Of a DNA stretch of 64,000 nt, positions 42,942-51,241 are shown one piece after another. Made by a program: the position numbers and the translations under genes. Under the pieces are notes generated by a model. It saw nothing but the letters and a program-made list of their open reading frames with translations. It was not told the origin of the DNA and ran no database searches. Within the stretch, counting starts at the first letter, position 1; each line of letters begins with the position of its first letter. Location of the stretch: the NCBI RefSeq assembly GCF_001611795.1, contig NZ_CP015098.1, positions 3,038,001-3,102,000 on the forward strand, read 5' to 3'. The DNA comes from Streptomyces qaidamensis (GTDB lineage Bacteria > Actinomycetota > Actinomycetes > Streptomycetales > Streptomycetaceae).

Positions 42942-44203
42942 ACCCCTACGACTCCACGGCAGACGACTCGTTCGCCGAGTTCCTCAACTTCGGTGCGGGT
43001 GTGCTGTCCCTCGTGTGTCTGACGTGCTCGGTGATCTGGGGGCTGGTCGCCCAGGACCGGGTCCTCCTCGACGCCCGCCGCCGCATCCTGGCGCAGGCCG
43101 TGCACCGGACCACGGCCGTCGCCTCGATCCTCTTCCTGCTGGTGCACATCGGCGTGAAGCTGGCGCTGTCCCACACCTCGTGGATCGCGGCGGTGATCCC
43201 CTTCGGGCTGGTGTTCACCGACGAGGAGCTGGTCGGGGGCAGGTCGTTCCTGATCGGCCTGGGCACCCTGGCAGGCATGCTCATGATCTTCGTGGGCATC
43301 ACCGGCGTGCTGCGCAACCGCTTCGCGTCCCCCGCCCCTGTCGCGGCCCGCTGGCGGGCCATGCACATGCTGGCCTACCCGGCCTGGTGCGCCGCCCTGG
43401 TCCACGGCCTCTACGCGGGTCGCCCGGCCAAGCCGATCTTCGTCATCCTGTACTGCCTGTCCCTGGCCGGCGTGGCCGGCGCCCTCGCCCTGCGCGCGGC
43501 TCCGCGCCAGGTCAAGCGCCAGGTCGCCGACAAGGTCGCCTCGCTGATCGGGCCCGGTGAGGGCCTGGGCCGCAGGGATCTGGAGGAGAGCCGGGCCCGG
43601 GCCGGCGGCGGCTCCGCGCTGCCCGGCTACGACGGCCGGGAGGCAGCCGCCCGCCCATCGGCGTCCCCGTCCGGGCCGCTGTACGAGAAGGCGGAACGCC
43701 CCGCGGCCAAGGAACCGGCGAACGGCTTCGCCGCCGCCTACCGGGCCGTCTCGGGCCCGCCTCAGGGGCAGCAGGCCTTCGCGCCCGGGCCGACCACCAG
43801 CATGCAGCTGCCGCTGGACTTGCAGCCCACCGAGACCATCCCGACCGTGGACGGCCCCTCCAGCACCTCGGGCAACTGGCCGATACCGTCCCCGCCGCCG
43901 GTCGGCGAGGCCCCGCCGTCGGCCTACGACCCGCTCCAGGACACGGGCTTCAACATCCCGCCCTACGACCCCCTGCAGGACACGGGACAAAGCATCCCGG
44001 CCTATGGCAATCCAGGCGTCTCCGGCTTTGGATCGAGTGACGTGTACGACACGGGTGAGACGAATGCCGTCTACGACACGTACTACCCGAACGACACGTA
44101 CAACAGCGGTCCCGCCACTGAAACAACGCCCGGTGCGTCCTATGACTTCGACGCTCCGGGATCGGGCGAACCTTGGAACACGCCTTCCGGAGGCTTTAAG
44201 TGA
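42938..44203 (+). CDS. Cytochrome b/ferric reductase-like membrane protein
   Basis: 421 residues. Residues 15-190 contain about five or six TM helices. Histidines 56 and 70, and 143 and 156, lie in two helices with spacings of 14 and 13 residues, the pattern of bis-His b-type haem ligation in ferric reductase/cytochrome b561-like proteins. Residues 190-421 are a disordered Pro/Gly/Tyr-rich cytoplasmic tail with repeats such as YDPLQDTGFNIPP. GTG 42938 has a GGGGAGG site. The gene overlaps the flavoprotein gene (GTGA), so the two probably form one membrane electron-transfer complex. Confidence 0.8.
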   Translation: MNPYDSTADDSFAEFLNFGAGVLSLVCLTCSVIWGLVAQDRVLLDARRRILAQAVHRTTAVASILFLLVHIGVKLALSHTSWIAAVIPFGLVFTDEELVGGRSFLIGLGTLAGMLMIFVGITGVLRNRFASPAPVAARWRAMHMLAYPAWCAALVHGLYAGRPAKPIFVILYCLSLAGVAGALALRAAPRQVKRQVADKVASLIGPGEGLGRRDLEESRARAGGGSALPGYDGREAAARPSASPSGPLYEKAERPAAKEPANGFAAAYRAVSGPPQGQQAFAPGPTTSMQLPLDLQPTETIPTVDGPSSTSGNWPIPSPPPVGEAPPSAYDPLQDTGFNIPPYDPLQDTGQSIPAYGNPGVSGFGSSDVYDTGETNAVYDTYYPNDTYNSGPATETTPGASYDFDAPGSGEPWNTPSGGFK

Positions 44204-45810
44204 ACGAGGCCCTGCCCGACGTACCCGAAGTCCGCGTCGTCGGCCTTCCTCAGCTCACGTCGGGCTTCGACCTTGTCGATCGGCTCGATCTGCCCATGCA
44301 CCTCAAGGTGCACGGGCCGCTCGAACCGATGGGCGGCGAGCAGCTCGCGCAACTCGCCGAACGCATCAACCTGAAGGGCCGCGGCGGCGCGGGCTTCCCC
44401 TTCCACAAGAAGCTGCGCTCGGTCGCCGAGGCGGCGATCAAGCGCGGCGTCCGGCCCGTCGTCGTCGTGAACGGCAGCGAGGACGAGCCGGCCTGCCGCA
44501 AGGACACGGTGCTGATCAACCGTGCTCCTCATCTGATCCTGGACGGCGCGCTGCTGTGCGCCGAGGCCCTGGGTGCCCGCACGCTCGTGGTGGGGGTCAC
44601 CCGTGAGTCGACCCAGCGCTCCATGGAGGCCGCGCTCGCCGAACGCGGCCTCAACAACGGCCGCCGCTCGGCGCTGCGCGCGCGTGTCCAGCGCAATCCG
44701 GTCCGCATGGTCACCGGTGCCGCCGCCTCGCTGATCCGCTCGATCGACGGCGGGCCGGCCATCCCGCCCGGCCGCAAGGTCAGCGCCTCGCAGAACGGCG
44801 TCGGCGGCGCACCCACCCTGCTGTCCAACGCCGAGACCTTCGCCCAGCTGGCGATCGCCGCCCGCATCGGCCCGGAGCGCTACGGCAACACCGGCCTGTA
44901 CGACGAGCCCGGCACCGTCATGCTCACGGTGTCCGGCGCGGTCGCCCGCCCCATGGTGATCGAGGTCCCGACGGGCGTGCCCCTGCGGTACGTCCTGCAG
45001 CTCGCCGGCGCACCGCCGGTACCGCAGGGCGTGCTCACCGGCGGCTACCACGGCAAGTGGATCGACGCGGCGACGGTCAACGAGGCGATCGTCTCCCGCA
45101 ACTCCCTGGACGCCGTGGGCGGCGCGCTCGGCGCCGGCGCGATTCTGCCGATCACTCAGGACACCTGCCCGCTGGGCGAGTCGCTGCGGGTGGCGCAGTG
45201 GCTGGCCGAGGAGAGCGCGGGTCAGTGCGGCCCCTGCTACCTCGGCCTGCCGGCCGCCGCGCGCGGCCTGGAGGACATCCTCAACGGCGGCGGACCGGCC
45301 GCCCTGGAGGCGCTCAAGCAGGTCGCCAAGAACGTGAAGCGGCGCGGCGCGTGCTCGCACCCGGACGGCTCCGCGATGTTCCTGGAATCGACCATCAAGG
45401 CGTTCACGGACGACCTGGCCGCCCACGTCCTCGGCAACGGCTGCGGACGGCCCGTGGAGGGCGTTCTGCCGCTCTTCGAGGGCGGCAGGGCCCCGACGGG
45501 CATCCCGGGCGGCGGCGAGTCCGATGAGAACGGCCCCAGCCGCCAGAAGATCTACGTCGACTGGACGCTGTGCCGGGGCCACGGACTGTGCGCGGACATC
45601 CTCCCGGAGGTGTTCCAGCTGGGGGCCGACGGTTTCCCGACCGTGGCGCAGGCACAGGTGCCGCGGTACGCCGAGGCGAAGGCTCTACGCGCGGTGCGTC
45701 GCTGCCCGGCGCTGGCGCTGCGCATCGAGGAGGCGGGCGCGCCGGGTGCGCCGTCCCGCAACCTGCCGGTCCTCTCCCAGGGCCGCGGCCGCCGCGCTCT
45801 CGGCCGCTGA
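44200..45810 (+). CDS. NuoF-like flavoprotein fused to a 3Fe-4S-type ferredoxin
   Basis: 536 residues. The N-terminal part matches the 51-kDa subunit of complex I: FMN/NAD-binding GRGGAGFP (60-67) and VVNGSEDEPACRKD, the SLBB strand region, and an N3-cluster region with C343, C346 and C385; the first expected Cys of the SCGxCxxC motif is Ala 340. A short linker leads to a C-terminal ferredoxin with CRGHGLC (C458, H461, C464) and C502-P, the pattern of P450-type 3Fe-4S ferredoxins. Expected to take electrons from NAD(P)H to the ferredoxin or to the haems of the coupled membrane protein. No other nuo genes are nearby. Confidence 0.85.
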   Translation: MNEALPDVPEVRVVGLPQLTSGFDLVDRLDLPMHLKVHGPLEPMGGEQLAQLAERINLKGRGGAGFPFHKKLRSVAEAAIKRGVRPVVVVNGSEDEPACRKDTVLINRAPHLILDGALLCAEALGARTLVVGVTRESTQRSMEAALAERGLNNGRRSALRARVQRNPVRMVTGAAASLIRSIDGGPAIPPGRKVSASQNGVGGAPTLLSNAETFAQLAIAARIGPERYGNTGLYDEPGTVMLTVSGAVARPMVIEVPTGVPLRYVLQLAGAPPVPQGVLTGGYHGKWIDAATVNEAIVSRNSLDAVGGALGAGAILPITQDTCPLGESLRVAQWLAEESAGQCGPCYLGLPAAARGLEDILNGGGPAALEALKQVAKNVKRRGACSHPDGSAMFLESTIKAFTDDLAAHVLGNGCGRPVEGVLPLFEGGRAPTGIPGGGESDENGPSRQKIYVDWTLCRGHGLCADILPEVFQLGADGFPTVAQAQVPRYAEAKALRAVRRCPALALRIEEAGAPGAPSRNLPVLSQGRGRRALGR

Positions 45811-45815
45811 GCACA

Positions 45816-45901
45816 CGTACGGCGGGCTCCCTTCCAGGGGGCCCGCCGTACGCATACCCACGACAAGAAGGCGGGCCATCCGATGGGATGGCCCGCCTTC
45901 T
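45816..45901. terminator. Two strong hairpins, bidirectional terminator
   Basis: CGTACGGCGGGC/GCCCGCCGTACG with extra inner pairs (45816-45852), and a perfect 16-bp stem beginning AGAAGGCGGGCC with loop GATG (45866-45901). They lie between the flavoprotein gene and the convergent tRNA and should stop both. Confidence 0.85.
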
Positions 45902-45910
45902 CAACTTCTG

Positions 45911-45983
45911 TGGAGCTAAGGAGAATTGAACTCCTGACCTCCTGCATGCCATGCAGGCGCTCTACCAACTGAGCTATAGCCCC
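45911..45983 (-). tRNA. tRNA-Ala (anticodon GGC), copy 1
   Basis: 73 nt folding as a standard cloverleaf: acceptor GGGGCTA/TAGCTCC with discriminator A, D-arm GCTCAGTTGGTAGAGC, anticodon arm CCTGC-ATGGCAT-GCAGG with anticodon GGC (Ala GCC codon), T-arm AGGAGTTCAATTCTCCT. No encoded CCA. Identical to the copy at 46692-46764. Confidence 0.97.
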
Positions 45984-46080
45984 TTGCCGGTGCTCCGCCG
46001 GGTTTCCCCGGCGGCGAAGCCAACATTACTGGCCCATCAGCCCCAACACCAAATCGGTTTCACTTCGCCCGAAATGCCCG

Positions 46081-46314
46081 TTATGCCGTGACGAACGAGT
46101 AGAACCGCTTGAGCGTGCAGTGCTCCTCCAGCAGCCGCCCGTAGATCGGCTCCCCCTCCAACTCGCGGTACGTCTCGATCGGGTCGCCTTTTATGATCAG
46201 CGCCCGCGCGCATTCCTCGCACCAGTACTGGTAGTCGGGATTGATCGGTTCCATGTCGCGGACGATCGGAGTCCCGCTGCCGCACCAGTCGCACTTCCGC
46301 CTGTGTGCACCCAT
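46081..46314 (-). CDS. Small zinc-ribbon-like protein
   Basis: 77 residues with two CxxC pairs (CDWCGSG at the N-terminus and WCEEC), fit for one zinc ion, and a C-terminal helical tail (YGRLLEEHCTLKRFYSFV). ATG 46314 has GGAG eight bases upstream and starts three bases after the previous small gene ends. Base composition is slightly less GC-rich than the neighbours. Function unknown. Confidence 0.75.
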   Translation of the reverse strand: MGAHRRKCDWCGSGTPIVRDMEPINPDYQYWCEECARALIIKGDPIETYRELEGEPIYGRLLEEHCTLKRFYSFVTA

Positions 46315-46317
46315 CGA

Positions 46318-46491
46318 TCAGCTCCAGCTGTGGCCGCAGGCCGTGCACACGTAGGAAACCCCGCCGTTGTCGCCGAGCATCTGGGCCACGTGCGCGGAAC
46401 CGCAGGAAGGGCAGCTGAGGCGGGTGGACATGTCCCGTGTGAATGCTGCTCCGAGGAGGTGGTCGACCTCCTCGCGGATGCTCGCAGGCAT
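46318..46491 (-). CDS. Small zinc-finger protein
   Basis: 57 residues: a short N-terminal helix (REEVDHLLGAAFTRDMS) then CPSCGSAHVAQM and VCTACGHSW, a rubredoxin/zinc-ribbon knuckle pair. ATG 46491 has a perfect GGAGGAG site, so translation is well supported. Forms a two-gene unit with the 77-residue gene, between two identical tRNA-Ala genes. Confidence 0.75.
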   Translation of the reverse strand: MPASIREEVDHLLGAAFTRDMSTRLSCPSCGSAHVAQMLGDNGGVSYVCTACGHSWS

Positions 46492-46652
46492 CGCTACTCC
46501 TCCCGTCGGGCCGCGCCCCCTTCCGGCCGTTTGATTCTGCCACGGCCGGACCAATACGGTCAGCGACGCCTCAGTACCAGTCCGGACACGGCACCCGGCG
46601 GGGCCGTAGAGGTATACGCCTCAGCAAGGCCGAGTGACTCAAGCCGGAGCAC

Positions 46653-46684
46653 GAAAAATCCCGCCCCCTGGCCGGGAACGGGAT
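46653..46684 (-). terminator. Terminator of tRNA-Ala copy 2
   Basis: On the minus strand ATCCCG...CGGGAT with inner G-C pairing, then five T residues and CG. It lies eight bases beyond the tRNA 3' end. Confidence 0.75.
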
Positions 46685-46691
46685 CTTGACG

Positions 46692-46764
46692 TGGAGCTAA
46701 GGAGAATTGAACTCCTGACCTCCTGCATGCCATGCAGGCGCTCTACCAACTGAGCTATAGCCCC
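46692..46764 (-). tRNA. tRNA-Ala (anticodon GGC), copy 2
   Basis: Identical 73-nt sequence to copy 1, same strand, 781 bases away. Lies downstream of the histidine phosphatase gene. Confidence 0.97.
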
Positions 46765-46862
46765 TCCCACGCGGCGGAGCCGCATGGTTTATCTGTCTCC
46801 CCGCTGGCGGGGCGAACAAGAAGAACTTTAGCCTGCGACCTGCCGGAAAGTGAAATCCGGGG

Positions 46863-47531
46863 TCAGTCGTCGTCGCCGAGCACCGGTTCCGGCAGGGTGC
46901 CGGCGTTGTGCTCCAGCAGGCGCCAGCCGCGGGCGCCTTCGCCGAGCACGGACCAGCAGCAGTTGGAGAGTCCGCCGAGGCTCTCCCAGTGGCGGGGATC
47001 GAGCCCCAGCAGGCGGCCGATCGTGGTGCGGATCGTGCCGCCGTGGCTGACCACGACGAGCGTGCCGTCCTCGGGGAGCTTCTCAGCGTGCCGGAGCACC
47101 ACGGGGGCGGCGCGGTCGGCGACCTCGCTCTCCAGTTCGCCACCGCCACGGCGTACGGGCTCGCCGCGCTTCCACGCGGCGTACTCGTCGCCGTGCCGGG
47201 CGATGATCTCCTCGTGCGTCAGGCCCTGCCAGACGCCCGCGTAGGTCTCGCGCAGCGCCTCGTCGTGGGTGATGTCGAGGCCGGTGAGCGTGGCGAGTTC
47301 GGCGGCCGTGGCCGCGGCGCGCCGCAGGTCGGAGGCGACCATCGCGTCCGGCTTCAGGGAGGCGAGCAGCCGGGCGGCGCGGCGGGCCTGGGCGAGCCCG
47401 GTCTCGGTCAGCTCGACGTCCGTGCTGCCCTGGAAGCGGCGCTCCACGTTCCACGCGGTCTGGCCGTGCCGCCACAGGATGATGCGACGGCCCCGGCCCT
47501 TTCCGGCGGACGCCTCACTGAAGGAGGTCAC
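46863..47531 (-). CDS. Histidine phosphatase superfamily protein
   Basis: 222 residues. RHG motif (ILWRHGQTAWNVERRFQG), arginine in SDLRRAAATA, catalytic Glu region (RETYAGVWQGLTHEE) and second His (VVSHGGTIRTT) form the phosphoglycerate-mutase-like active site. GTG 47531 overlaps the rsfS stop. Location after rsfS suggests a GpgP-like or nucleotide phosphatase, but the substrate is not determined. Confidence 0.9.
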   Translation of the reverse strand: MTSFSEASAGKGRGRRIILWRHGQTAWNVERRFQGSTDVELTETGLAQARRAARLLASLKPDAMVASDLRRAAATAAELATLTGLDITHDEALRETYAGVWQGLTHEEIIARHGDEYAAWKRGEPVRRGGGELESEVADRAAPVVLRHAEKLPEDGTLVVVSHGGTIRTTIGRLLGLDPRHWESLGGLSNCCWSVLGEGARGWRLLEHNAGTLPEPVLGDDD

Positions 47532-47974
47532 CGCCAGTCACCGTCCAGCTCCGCCGCCTCCTCGGCCGCGCGCAGCTTGGCGTGCTCCTCGGCCTTGCCG
47601 CGGGTGGCCTTGGCCTCCTCGGGCAGTTCGAGCTCGGGGCAGTCCTTCCACAGCCGCTCCAGGGCGTAGAAGACACGCTCCTCGCTGTGCTGCACGTGGA
47701 CGACGATGTCGACGTAGTCGAGGAGCACCCAGCGGGCCTCGCGGTCGCCCTCGCGGCGGACCGGCTTCGCGCCGAGTTCCTTCGAGAGGCGCTCCTCGAT
47801 CTCGTCGACGATCGCCTTGACCTGGCGGTCGTTGGGCGCGGAGGCCAGCAGGAAGGCGTCCGTGATGGACAGCACGTCACTGACGTCGTAGGCGAGGATG
47901 TCGTGGGCCAGCTTGTCGGCAGCCGCCTGGGCGGCGGTGTTGATCAGCTCGTGAGAGCGGTCGGTCACGGTCAC
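47528..47974 (-). CDS. rsfS: Ribosomal silencing factor RsfS
   Basis: 148-residue Iojap/RsfS protein that binds L14 of the 50S subunit and blocks subunit joining in starvation. The core ITDAFLLASAPNDRQVKAIVDEIEE, EGDREARWVLLDYVDIVVHV and FYALERLW segments are diagnostic; the C-terminal acidic/Lys extension is longer than in E. coli. GTG 47974. Follows the nadD-LytR genes as is usual. Confidence 0.95.
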   Translation of the reverse strand: MTVTDRSHELINTAAQAAADKLAHDILAYDVSDVLSITDAFLLASAPNDRQVKAIVDEIEERLSKELGAKPVRREGDREARWVLLDYVDIVVHVQHSEERVFYALERLWKDCPELELPEEAKATRGKAEEHAKLRAAEEAAELDGDWR

Positions 47975-48077
47975 TGCAAGGCTTTCGGTCGGCGGACACT
48001 TGCCACCAAGGGTCTCACGGACCGCCGTGCGCCCCCTACGCGATAACGGGGATCACGTGGGGGCGCCCTCTCGCCGT

Positions 48078-49781
48078 CTAGTCGGACGACGGCTTGTAGT
48101 CCTGGCCGAGGACGACGGAGACGTCGGCGCCACCGGAGATCTTCCCCTTGGTCACGGAGCCCGCGGGCAGGCCCAGGGTCTTGGCGACCTCGGTGGCGTT
48201 CGCCTTGTCGGCGGCGTCGGCGTAGACGACCTCGGAGGTGGCCCGGGCGGTGCCGGTGCCGCCTTCCAGGAAGGTGAAGCCGCCGTTGAGGAGCACGACG
48301 CGGGCCTGTTCGGTGTTGTCCTTGACGCCGGTGGCGTTCTGGACGGAGACGCTGACGGCGGCGTCCTTGTCGGGGCTCTTGGCGGTGCCGCCGAGGACGT
48401 TCCTGACGATCCCCGCGCCGGTCTGGGCGCTGAGCGTGCCGTCGCTCTGGACGGGCAGCAGGTCCGTCTTGTAGTCGCCGCCCTTGGCGAGGTCGGAGAG
48501 CCCGGCGAGGAAGGTGCCGAGGTCCTTGTCGGTGAGGGAGGGATCGAGGATCTGCTGCAGCGTCTGGATCGTGGTCGTCGCGGCCTGCGGGTCGGAGGAC
48601 AGCTTGCGCAGGACGCTCTGCAGGACCTGCCCGAAGCGCTCCAGCTGGGCGTCCTGGGCCTCGCCGGGGGCGCGGTAGGTGGCGTAGGCGACGGCCATCT
48701 TGCCGCTGAGGGTCTGGTCCCGGCCCTGGTTGACCAGGGGGGCAGTGCCCTTCTTCTTGGCGCTGGGGTCGGGAACGTCGGTATCGGTGTCCACGTCGAT
48801 GTTGCCGACGAGGTCGACGAGGTTCTGCAGGTAGGGGGTGTCCAGGCGCCAGGTGCCCTCGATGTCGGTGCCGAGGACCGTGTCGAGCGCCTCGCGGGTG
48901 CCGTCGGAGCCGTCGTCCTCGACCGACTTGGCAAGGGTCGTCGTGGTGCCGTCGTCGCTGGTCAGAGCGAGCGAGTTGGGCAGCAGGACGGTGGTGCCCC
49001 GCCGGGTGGTGGTGTTGTCGACCAGGAGGGCCGTGGCGGTGCCGTCGCCCTTGACGTCGTGCAGGTGGACGACGATCACGTCGCGCTTCTGGGCGCCCGC
49101 GGTCGTCGCGGTGCCGGTCGCGGAGCCGTCGGAGGACAGGCCGGGCAGCTTCCCCGCGTACCAGAGGTAGCCGACGCCGCCGGCCGCGACGAGCGCGAAC
49201 ACGACCGCCAGGGCGACGATCCGGCTGCGGGACCGGCGCCGGGCCTCCTCGCGGCGTTCGGTGCGGTTCTCGGTGAACTTCAGCCAGTCGATGACGTCTT
49301 CGGAGTTGGCGTCCGGTTCTTCGACGAAGGCGAACTGCTCGGTGTGGTAATCCCGTTGCGGCTCGGCGGGGGCTTCCTGGTCGTGCGTCGGGCCGGCCTG
49401 CTGCGGGATGCGGGCGGTCTGCTGCGCGGTCTGTTCGGCGGCGAGGGGCTGCCGGCCGGTGGCTCCCGTCGCGGCGGTCTGGCCGTAGGGGTCGTGCGCG
49501 GTGCCCGGCGCGGGACCGCCGCCCTGGTGCGAGCCGGTGGCGTACGGGTCGTAGGCGCCGTAGTCGTAGGCGGGCGGTTGCGTGCCCTGCTGCGCGTACG
49601 GGTCGTAGCCGTAGCCCTGACCGTACTGCTGGGTCTGCTGGGCGTACGGGTCGTACGTCTGCTGCTGGGTCTGCTGGGGCCGGACCTGCCGGTAGACAGG
49701 CTGACCGTACTCGTCGTAGCCGACGAGCTCGTACTGGTCGGCGCCGTGGTCCGCAGCCCCCGCGTCGTATCGGTCGTTCAC
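48078..49781 (-). CDS. LytR-CpsA-Psr (LCP) family protein with LytR_C domain
   Basis: 567 residues: a cytoplasmic, repeat-rich N-terminus (QQTYDPYAQQ, YGYDPYAQQG), a TM helix (IVALAVVFALVAAGGVGYLWY, about 185-208), an extracellular LCP-like domain (RDVIVVHLHDVKGDGTATALLV, AYATYRAPGEAQDAQLERFGQVLQ) and a C-terminal LytR_C domain. LCP proteins attach wall polymers to peptidoglycan. The usual PRD motif aligned with VLLPNSLAL lacks the conserved Arg. By gene order it corresponds to the Streptomyces protein studied as PdtA (from memory), involved in spore-wall polymer transfer. Confidence 0.85.
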   Translation of the reverse strand: MNDRYDAGAADHGADQYELVGYDEYGQPVYRQVRPQQTQQQTYDPYAQQTQQYGQGYGYDPYAQQGTQPPAYDYGAYDPYATGSHQGGGPAPGTAHDPYGQTAATGATGRQPLAAEQTAQQTARIPQQAGPTHDQEAPAEPQRDYHTEQFAFVEEPDANSEDVIDWLKFTENRTERREEARRRSRSRIVALAVVFALVAAGGVGYLWYAGKLPGLSSDGSATGTATTAGAQKRDVIVVHLHDVKGDGTATALLVDNTTTRRGTTVLLPNSLALTSDDGTTTTLAKSVEDDGSDGTREALDTVLGTDIEGTWRLDTPYLQNLVDLVGNIDVDTDTDVPDPSAKKKGTAPLVNQGRDQTLSGKMAVAYATYRAPGEAQDAQLERFGQVLQSVLRKLSSDPQAATTTIQTLQQILDPSLTDKDLGTFLAGLSDLAKGGDYKTDLLPVQSDGTLSAQTGAGIVRNVLGGTAKSPDKDAAVSVSVQNATGVKDNTEQARVVLLNGGFTFLEGGTGTARATSEVVYADAADKANATEVAKTLGLPAGSVTKGKISGGADVSVVLGQDYKPSSD

Positions 49782-49797
49782 CGGTGCCCCTCTCGGC

Positions 49798-50541
49798 TCA
49801 CTCGCCGCGGTACAGCTCGCGCTTGTCGATATAGCGCACGACTCCGTCCGGCACCAGGTACCAGATGGGATCGCCCTTGGCGACTCTCGCACGGCAGTCG
49901 GTGGAGGAGATGGCCAGAGCGGGAACCTCCACCAGTGAGACACCGCCCTCGGGGAGGCCGGAGTCGTCCAGGTGGTGACCGGGCCGGGTGGCTCCGATGA
50001 AGTGCGCCAGGGAGAACAGTTCCTCGCTGTCCCGCCAGGTGAGGATCTGTGCGAGCGCGTCGGCGCCGGTGATGAAGAACAGGTCCGTGTCCGGGTTGAG
50101 CGCGCGAAGGTCGCGCAGGGTGTCCACGGTGTAGGTGGGGCCGCCGCGGTCGATGTCGATGCGGCTCACGGAGAACTGCGGGTTCTCGGCGGTCGCGATG
50201 ACCGTCATCAGGTAGCGGTCCTCGGCCGGGGAGACGCTGCGGTGGGTCTTCTGCCAGGGCTGGCCGGTCGGCACGAAGACCACCTCGTCCAGGTGGAACG
50301 CCGCGGCGACCTCGCTGGCCGCCACCAGGTGCCCGTGGTGGATCGGGTCGAACGTGCCGCCCATGACACCGAGGCGGCGCTTGCCCGGTCGCGACGGGCT
50401 CTTTCCGGGGCCGTCGGTCCGGCCGGCCACCGCGGAGGCACGGCGGGGCTCCGAGTGTGGCTCGGTTCCGCTCGCCGTGTCCTGTGCCGGGTCGTGCGGC
50501 GTCTCGTGCGCCGGACCGGTAGGCATGTCCTGCTCTCCCAT
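49798..50541 (-). CDS. nadD: Nicotinate-nucleotide adenylyltransferase NadD
   Basis: 247 residues. [15 protein letters not shown] (HxGH nucleotide-binding motif) and C-terminal ISSTDCRAR mark the NadD family, which makes deamido-NAD from NaMN and ATP. About 55 low-complexity residues precede the fold; a later start within that segment is possible. ATG 50541 is used. Followed 16 bases later by the LCP gene. Confidence 0.94.
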   Translation of the reverse strand: MGEQDMPTGPAHETPHDPAQDTASGTEPHSEPRRASAVAGRTDGPGKSPSRPGKRRLGVMGGTFDPIHHGHLVAASEVAAAFHLDEVVFVPTGQPWQKTHRSVSPAEDRYLMTVIATAENPQFSVSRIDIDRGGPTYTVDTLRDLRALNPDTDLFFITGADALAQILTWRDSEELFSLAHFIGATRPGHHLDDSGLPEGGVSLVEVPALAISSTDCRARVAKGDPIWYLVPDGVVRYIDKRELYRGE

Positions 50542-50626
50542 GCGTGCAGACCCTACCGGCCCTGCCTGAGGGCTCCGGCCGCCCCCGTGGTCCCCCGGGC
50601 ATCCTCGGCGGGATGCCCCGCCGGTC

Positions 50627-50791
50627 TCAGCGGTCGCGGTTGAAGCGGGTGGTGATCCACAGCAGGAGCAGCAGGATGAAGAGCGCGCCGCCGCCGGTGA
50701 GGTAGGGGCTGAGGCTCTCGTGGTTTCCGCCGTGCTCCTCGCCCTCGGCGGCGAGGGTGACCAACTGGGCAGCGGTGCTGTGGAAGCTCAT
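50627..50791 (-). CDS. Small single-pass membrane protein (54 aa)
   Basis: 54 residues: a polar N-terminus ([21 protein letters not shown]), a TM segment at 31-48 ([18 protein letters not shown]) and a short basic tail RFNRDR. Weak ribosome site. Lies just upstream of nadD on the same strand; function unknown. Confidence 0.65.
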   Translation of the reverse strand: MSFHSTAAQLVTLAAEGEEHGGNHESLSPYLTGGGALFILLLLLWITTRFNRDR

Positions 50792-50955
50792 CTTCGGCAG
50801 GACCTATCGCGTGTGGGCGGGTTAAAGACGTCGGCTCATCGTAAGCGGGCGCCCGCCGCGCGATCACCCCGACTCCGCCTGTTCGTCCCGCGGGCGGTCA
50901 CACGCGCCGCCGCCCGGCCCGGTCCCGGGGCCCGGCGGGGAACCTTCGTGTGGCC

Positions 50956-51117
50956 TCAGTCGTCCTTCCGTCTGTAGCCACGCAGCAGGAACCACGCGGT
51001 CAGCACACAGCCCACGATCATCACGAGCAGTACGTACCGCAGCATCCCCGGCCCCCCTTGCCTCTCGGCGGCGCTCGCGGCCTCGGCGAGCCAGGCGGAT
51101 GCGGGGTGGTGCTCCAT
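50956..51117 (-). CDS. Small single-pass membrane protein (53 aa)
   Basis: 53 residues: amphipathic N-terminus, TM at 25-45 (MLRYVLLVMIVGCVLTAWFLL) and a basic C-terminus GYRRKDD. ATG 51117 has a GAAGGAG site nine bases upstream. Same strand as the 54-residue gene, divergent from the M48 protease. Function unknown. Confidence 0.65.
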   Translation of the reverse strand: MEHHPASAWLAEAASAAERQGGPGMLRYVLLVMIVGCVLTAWFLLRGYRRKDD

Positions 51118-51241
51118 GGCGGTGGTCTCCTTCGCTGTACTGCCCGACCACCGTAACTCCGCCTAGGCTGGGCTCTGCCTCGGGGAAGCAAAAGGCCGCA
51201 CAAGGGGCCGCAAAGGTCACAACAGACGCATGGGGGAAGAC

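Noticed and set aside
45911..46764. Integrated genetic element between the tRNA copies
   Set aside because: No integrase or att-like boundary; only two small genes. Kept only as a weak possibility in the findings.
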